In this document: one piece after another, positions 13,476 to 16,187 of the stretch
How positions within the stretch are numbered: the first letter of the stretch is position 1
How the letters are laid out: each line of letters starts with the position of its first letter
Source of the DNA: HLUCCA09 sp038757905
GTDB lineage: Bacteria; Pseudomonadota; Alphaproteobacteria; Rhodobacterales; Rhodobacteraceae
NCBI GenBank assembly: GCA_038757905.1
Contig: JBCDGG010000127.1
Span: forward strand, 1 to 16,187
DNA: 16,187 nucleotides
Direction of reading: 5' to 3'
The notes under the pieces: generated by a model
The model's database searches: none
Told to the model about the DNA's origin: nothing
The model's input: the letters and a program-made list of their open reading frames with translations, nothing else
Translations under genes and position numbers: made by a program

Positions 13476-13859
13476 ATGGGCCTTCTCGACACGCTCACCC
13501 GCGCCGTCACATGGTGGAACGGCCAGACCATCGGCACGCAGATTTTCACGTCGCGCCACGGCGAGAAGGTGGGCGAGGACGAGCAGGGCAATGTCTTCTA
13601 CCAGTCGAAGGACGGCGCGCGCCGCTGGGTGATCTATAATGGCGAGGCGGAGGCCAGCCGTGTCGGCCCGGACTGGCACGGCTGGCTGCACCATACATTC
13701 GAAGAGCCGCCGACGGAGCGCCCGCTGGAGCGCAAGCCGTGGGAAACGCCGCATCAGGAGAACCTGACCGGCACGATGGCCGCCTATGCGCCGCCCGGCT
13801 CGATCCGGCGTCCCGCCCCGGTGGAGCGGAAGGATTACGATGCGTGGACGCCCGAGTGA
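13476..13859 (+). CDS. NADH:ubiquinone oxidoreductase accessory subunit, NDUFA12 (B17.2) family
   Basis: A 127-residue homologue of the mitochondrial complex I accessory subunit NDUFA12, which alphaproteobacteria share with mitochondria and which binds at the peripheral arm of complex I. Family marks are GTQIFTSRHGEKVGEDEQGN (20-39), YFQSKDG-like FYQSKDGARRWVIYNG (41-56) and PDWHGWLHHTFEEPPTE (65-81), with a proline-rich, extended C-terminal tail. AAAGGAGCGA a few bases upstream of the ATG at 13476 is a good ribosome site. No other complex I subunit is nearby; genes for the core nuo complex must lie elsewhere. mlaD follows after 39 bp on the same strand. Confidence 0.93.
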   Translation: MGLLDTLTRAVTWWNGQTIGTQIFTSRHGEKVGEDEQGNVFYQSKDGARRWVIYNGEAEASRVGPDWHGWLHHTFEEPPTERPLERKPWETPHQENLTGTMAAYAPPGSIRRPAPVERKDYDAWTPE

Positions 13860-13898
13860 TCGGACGGGCGGGCACACCTGAGGGAGGTGTCGCGACGT

Positions 13899-14342
13899 AT
13901 GGCTGAAGACCCGGCAGAAGTGGCTGTTGGCGCGGTGACGCTGGTCGTCGCCGTCGGCTTCTTCGTCTATGCCGCGCAGCTGACCGGGCTTGGCCAGGGG
14001 GGCGCCGGCGCCTACCCGCTGACCGCCAGCTTTGCCTCGGCCGAGGGGGTGGGCCCCGGCACCGATGTGCGGCTGGCGGGCATTCGCGTGGGTACGGTCA
14101 CCGGGATGGAGTTGAACCGCGACACCTTCCGCGCCGACATGGCGTTTTCCATTGCGGGCGATGTCGACGTGCCGGAGGACAGCGCCGTTGCGATTGCCTC
14201 GGAGGGGCTCCTGGGCGGCACCTTCGTGGAGATCCTGCCCGGGGCGTCACCCTTTGCTCTGGAACCGGGCGCCGAGTTCGCCGAGACGCAAGGGGCGCGC
14301 AGCCTGCTCGGGCTCCTCGCCGATCTGATCACGGGAGACTGA
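13899..14342 (+). CDS. mlaD: MlaD-like MCE-domain protein (outer-membrane lipid asymmetry)
   Basis: A 147-residue inner-membrane-anchored protein with one transmembrane segment (about 8-26) and a single periplasmic MCE domain (about 38-115). The core is ASAEGVGPGTDVRLAGIRVGTVTGMEL (46-72), then the acidic DVPEDSAVAIASEGLLGGTFVEI (90-112) with the usual DS-A-I-S-GLLG pattern. MlaD forms hexameric rings that pass phospholipids between outer and inner membrane, working with the MlaEFB transporter. The ATG at 13899 is preferred to the GTG at 13887, since AGGGAGGTG (13881-13889) would be its ribosome site. The mlaE, mlaF, mlaB and mlaC genes are not here; in this bacterial group mlaD beside NDUFA12 and DUF2155 is, as I recall, the usual arrangement. 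Confidence 0.9.
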   Translation: MAEDPAEVAVGAVTLVVAVGFFVYAAQLTGLGQGGAGAYPLTASFASAEGVGPGTDVRLAGIRVGTVTGMELNRDTFRADMAFSIAGDVDVPEDSAVAIASEGLLGGTFVEILPGASPFALEPGAEFAETQGARSLLGLLADLITGD

Positions 14343-14346
14343 GCCG

Positions 14347-14706
14347 ATGCCGCGCGTGCTGCTCCTCGCTGTGCTTTTTTGCTGGCCGGCGTTGGCCTTC
14401 GCCGAGCGCGTGTCCTCGGCGCCGGTGGCCGTGGTGCGCGCGCTCGACAAGCTGTCCGGCGAGACCACGGATATGGAGCTGCGCCGCGGCCTGGCGACAA
14501 CCTATGGCAAGCTCAGCATCGTTCTGGGGGATTGCCGCTATCCGACGGACGATCCCAGCTCGGAGGCCTATGCCTGGCTGGAGGTGCGCGATCCGGATCT
14601 GGGCCGTCCGGCCTTTTCGGGCTGGATGCTGGCCTCGTCCCCTGCGCTCCACGCGATGGACCACCCGCGCTACGATATATGGGTGCTGCGCTGCAAGAGC
14701 TCCTGA
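14347..14706 (+). CDS. DUF2155 family secreted protein
   Basis: A 119-residue protein with a clear Sec signal peptide (hydrophobic core LLLAVLFCWPAL, likely cut after AFA at 19/20), so it is exported to the periplasm. The mature part matches DUF2155: VVRALDKLSGET (29-40), TYGKLSIVLGDCRYP (52-66), FSGWMLASSPALHAMDHPRYDIWVLRC (90-116). Two conserved cysteines (Cys63 and Cys116) probably form a disulfide. The function of the family is unknown. It starts 4 bp after the mlaD stop, with GGAGA overlapping the end of mlaD, so the two are co-translated; a cell-envelope role is a guess from that. The 3' end overlaps aat by 37 bp in convergent orientation. Confidence 0.88.
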   Translation: MPRVLLLAVLFCWPALAFAERVSSAPVAVVRALDKLSGETTDMELRRGLATTYGKLSIVLGDCRYPTDDPSSEAYAWLEVRDPDLGRPAFSGWMLASSPALHAMDHPRYDIWVLRCKSS

Positions 14707-15311
14707 GGCGACGGCAGCGTCAGATCGGCCGCGAAATCGGCCGAGTGTTCGAGGGCCTCGGCCAGCATGATCTGATAGCGGTCCCGGCTGATCTCGATCG
14801 CGCCGAGCCGGGTGAGGTGCGGCGTGACGAATTGCGTGTCGAACAGCGTGAACCCGGCCCGGCGGAGATGATCCACAAGGTAGGCGAGCGCCACTTTCGA
14901 CGCATCCGTCTGCCGCGAGAACATGCTTTCGCCAAAGAACGCGGCTCCGAGCGTGACGCCGTAGACGCCACCGACAAGCTCTGCCCCATCCCACACCTCC
15001 AGTGAATGGGCAAAGCCCATATCGTGCAGCGTGCCGTAAAGGTCCGAGATCTGCTCGTTGATCCAGGTCTCCGGACGGTCGGCGCATCCCGCGACGACGC
15101 CCCGGAAGTTGGAGTTGATGCGGATGCGGAACTCTCCCTGCCGGAGACGGCGGCGGAGCGAGCGTGAGATGTGAAAACCGTCCAGCGGCAGGATCCCGCG
15201 GCGGCGGGGGTCGACCCAGAAGATATCGGCGCTATCGCGATCCTCGGCCATCGGAAAGATTCCGATGGCGTAGGCGCGCAAGAGCATTTCTGGGGTAAGC
15301 GTCTCCTCCAT
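14670..15311 (-). CDS. aat: Leucyl/phenylalanyl-tRNA--protein transferase
   Basis: A 213-residue enzyme that moves Leu or Phe from charged tRNA onto the N-terminus of proteins starting with Arg or Lys, making them N-degrons for ClpS/ClpAP. Family marks: LLRAYAIGIFPMAE (10-23), FWVDPRRRGILPLDGFHISRS (31-51), AHSLEVWDGAELVGGVYGV (101-119), FFGESMFSRQTDASKVAL (125-142) and LFDTQFVTPHL (156-166). The length is normal. The start at 15311 lies 21 nt after the accC stop on the same strand, with only a weak GGTG ribosome site, so translation may depend on coupling to accC. The end overlaps DUF2155. Confidence 0.96.
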   Translation of the reverse strand: MEETLTPEMLLRAYAIGIFPMAEDRDSADIFWVDPRRRGILPLDGFHISRSLRRRLRQGEFRIRINSNFRGVVAGCADRPETWINEQISDLYGTLHDMGFAHSLEVWDGAELVGGVYGVTLGAAFFGESMFSRQTDASKVALAYLVDHLRRAGFTLFDTQFVTPHLTRLGAIEISRDRYQIMLAEALEHSADFAADLTLPSPQELLQRSTHIS

Positions 15312-15332
15312 CCGGCACCGCGAGATTCTGGC

Positions 15333-16187
15333 TCACGTGGAGGCGGCGCGCTTCAGCCAGCCCTCGAGCCAGTGAATGTCGTAGGCCCCGTCCTGGATGT
15401 CGGGCTCATCGAGCAGCGCGTGAAACAGCGGCACCGTCGTGTCGACGCCTTCGATCACCAGCTCCACCAGCGAGCGCTGCAGGCGCGCAAGAGCTTCCTC
15501 GCGCGAGCGGCCGTGAACGATCAGCTTGGCGATCAGGCTGTCGTAGTTGGGCGGGATCACATAGCCGGAATAGAGCGCCGAATCCATACGGACACCCAGC
15601 CCGCCCGGCGCGTGATAGGTGCCCACCTCTCCCGGGGAGGGGGTGAAGCCGGGGACCTTCTCGGCGTTGATCCGCACTTCGATGGCATGGCCATAGAGCT
15701 CCAGATCCTCTTGCGTGAAGGAGAGCGGCGAGCCCTGGGCGACCCGGATCTGCTCGCGCACCAGATCGACACCGTAGACGGCCTCCGTCACGGGATGCTC
15801 GACCTGGAGGCGCGTGTTCATCTCGATGAAGTAGAACTGGCCGCCCTCGTACAGGAACTCGATCGTGCCCGCGCCGCGGTAGCCGATGCGGGCCACGGCC
15901 TCGGCGCAGGTCTGCCCGATCTCGGCGCGGGTGGCCGCGTCGATGGCGGGGCCGGGGGCTTCCTCCAGCACTTTCTGATGGCGGCGCTGGAGCGAGCAAT
16001 CGCGCTCGCCCAGATGGACGGCGTTGCCCTTGCCGTCGCCAAAAACCTGCACTTCGATGTGACGCGGTTGGCCGAGGTACTTTTCCAGGTAGACGGCATC
16101 GTTGCCGAAGGCCGCCTTGGCTTCGGCGCGGGCCGTACGGAACGCTTCGTCGAACTGCGCGTCGCTCAGCGCCAGCTTCATGCCCCG
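15333..16187 (-). CDS. accC: Acetyl-CoA carboxylase biotin carboxylase subunit (3' part; 5' end outside window)
   Basis: The frame is open to the window edge: two codons (Arg-Gly) precede the first Met in view (16181) and complete the glycine-rich RGMKLA loop of the ATP-grasp domain, so the real start lies beyond. 284 residues are visible out of about 447 normal. Marks are KYLGQPRHIEVQVFGDGKGN, ERDCSLQRRHQKVLEEAP, and FIEMNTRLQVEHPVTE, the catalytic and ATP/Mg-binding stretch, followed by the intact C-terminal lid and dimer domain ending GWLKRAAST. The enzyme carboxylates biotin on AccB in the first step of fatty acid synthesis. aat follows 21 nt downstream on the same strand; accB would be expected upstream, outside the window. 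Confidence 0.96.
   Translation of the reverse strand, partial: RGMKLALSDAQFDEAFRTARAEAKAAFGNDAVYLEKYLGQPRHIEVQVFGDGKGNAVHLGERDCSLQRRHQKVLEEAPGPAIDAATRAEIGQTCAEAVARIGYRGAGTIEFLYEGGQFYFIEMNTRLQVEHPVTEAVYGVDLVREQIRVAQGSPLSFTQEDLELYGHAIEVRINAEKVPGFTPSPGEVGTYHAPGGLGVRMDSALYSGYVIPPNYDSLIAKLIVHGRSREEALARLQRSLVELVIEGVDTTVPLFHALLDEPDIQDGAYDIHWLEGWLKRAAST

Noticed and set aside
1..16187. Mobile elements, CRISPR arrays, tRNA or rRNA genes
   Set aside because: None seen: no transposase or integrase, no regularly spaced repeats, no cloverleaf-like segment recognised, and composition is uniform.

Overview
The window is GC-rich, densely packed chromosomal DNA from an alphaproteobacterium, almost certainly Rhodobacterales (Rhodobacteraceae/Roseobacter group). 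I base this on gene content and order: an NDUFA12-type complex I accessory subunit next to an MCE/MlaD protein, a secreted DUF2155 protein, aat and accC; a lone PIN protein directly behind an RlmI-like methyltransferase; and an Entner-Doudoroff edd gene. The species cannot be named from sequence alone. No tRNA, rRNA, CRISPR array, insertion sequence, phage or plasmid feature was seen, and codon use looks even throughout, so this is mostly core genome with one more accessory-looking patch (about 8.4-10.65 kb).

Layout. (1) 1-1683: the 3' part of the NAD(P)H-hydrate repair gene (nnr) converges on mazG, a house-cleaning NTP pyrophosphohydrolase. (2) 1743-4376: an M20 amidohydrolase, an agmatinase-family ureohydrolase and a membrane-anchored DUF1499 protein follow on the + strand; the first two suggest catabolism of acylated or guanidino nitrogen compounds. 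(3) 4364-6263: edd on the - strand, with a LacI-type palindrome inside a recognisable promoter. (4) 6384-8401: a 53-residue protein, an RlmI-like rRNA methyltransferase and a PIN-domain protein on the + strand. (5) 8445-10644: a probable light/stress cassette on the - strand, read as ArsR-type repressor, SRPBCC protein, then a photolyase-like flavoprotein whose domain order appears permuted. The repressor has a TTGACA promoter with a palindromic operator in its spacer and probably a leaderless mRNA. (6) 10771-12951: clpP and clpX, the ClpXP protease. (7) 13020-14706: a RidA-like protein, NDUFA12, MlaD and DUF2155. (8) 14670-16187: aat and the 3' part of accC on the - strand, an N-degron transferase behind biotin carboxylase.

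Most of the window is ordinary housekeeping. The items most worth a second look are the photolyase-like protein with its FAD domain at the N-terminus, its ArsR/SRPBCC neighbours, and the two well-formed operator/promoter regions in front of edd and arsR. Three convergent gene pairs overlap at their 3' ends (4, 13 and 37 bp), which shows how compact the region is.
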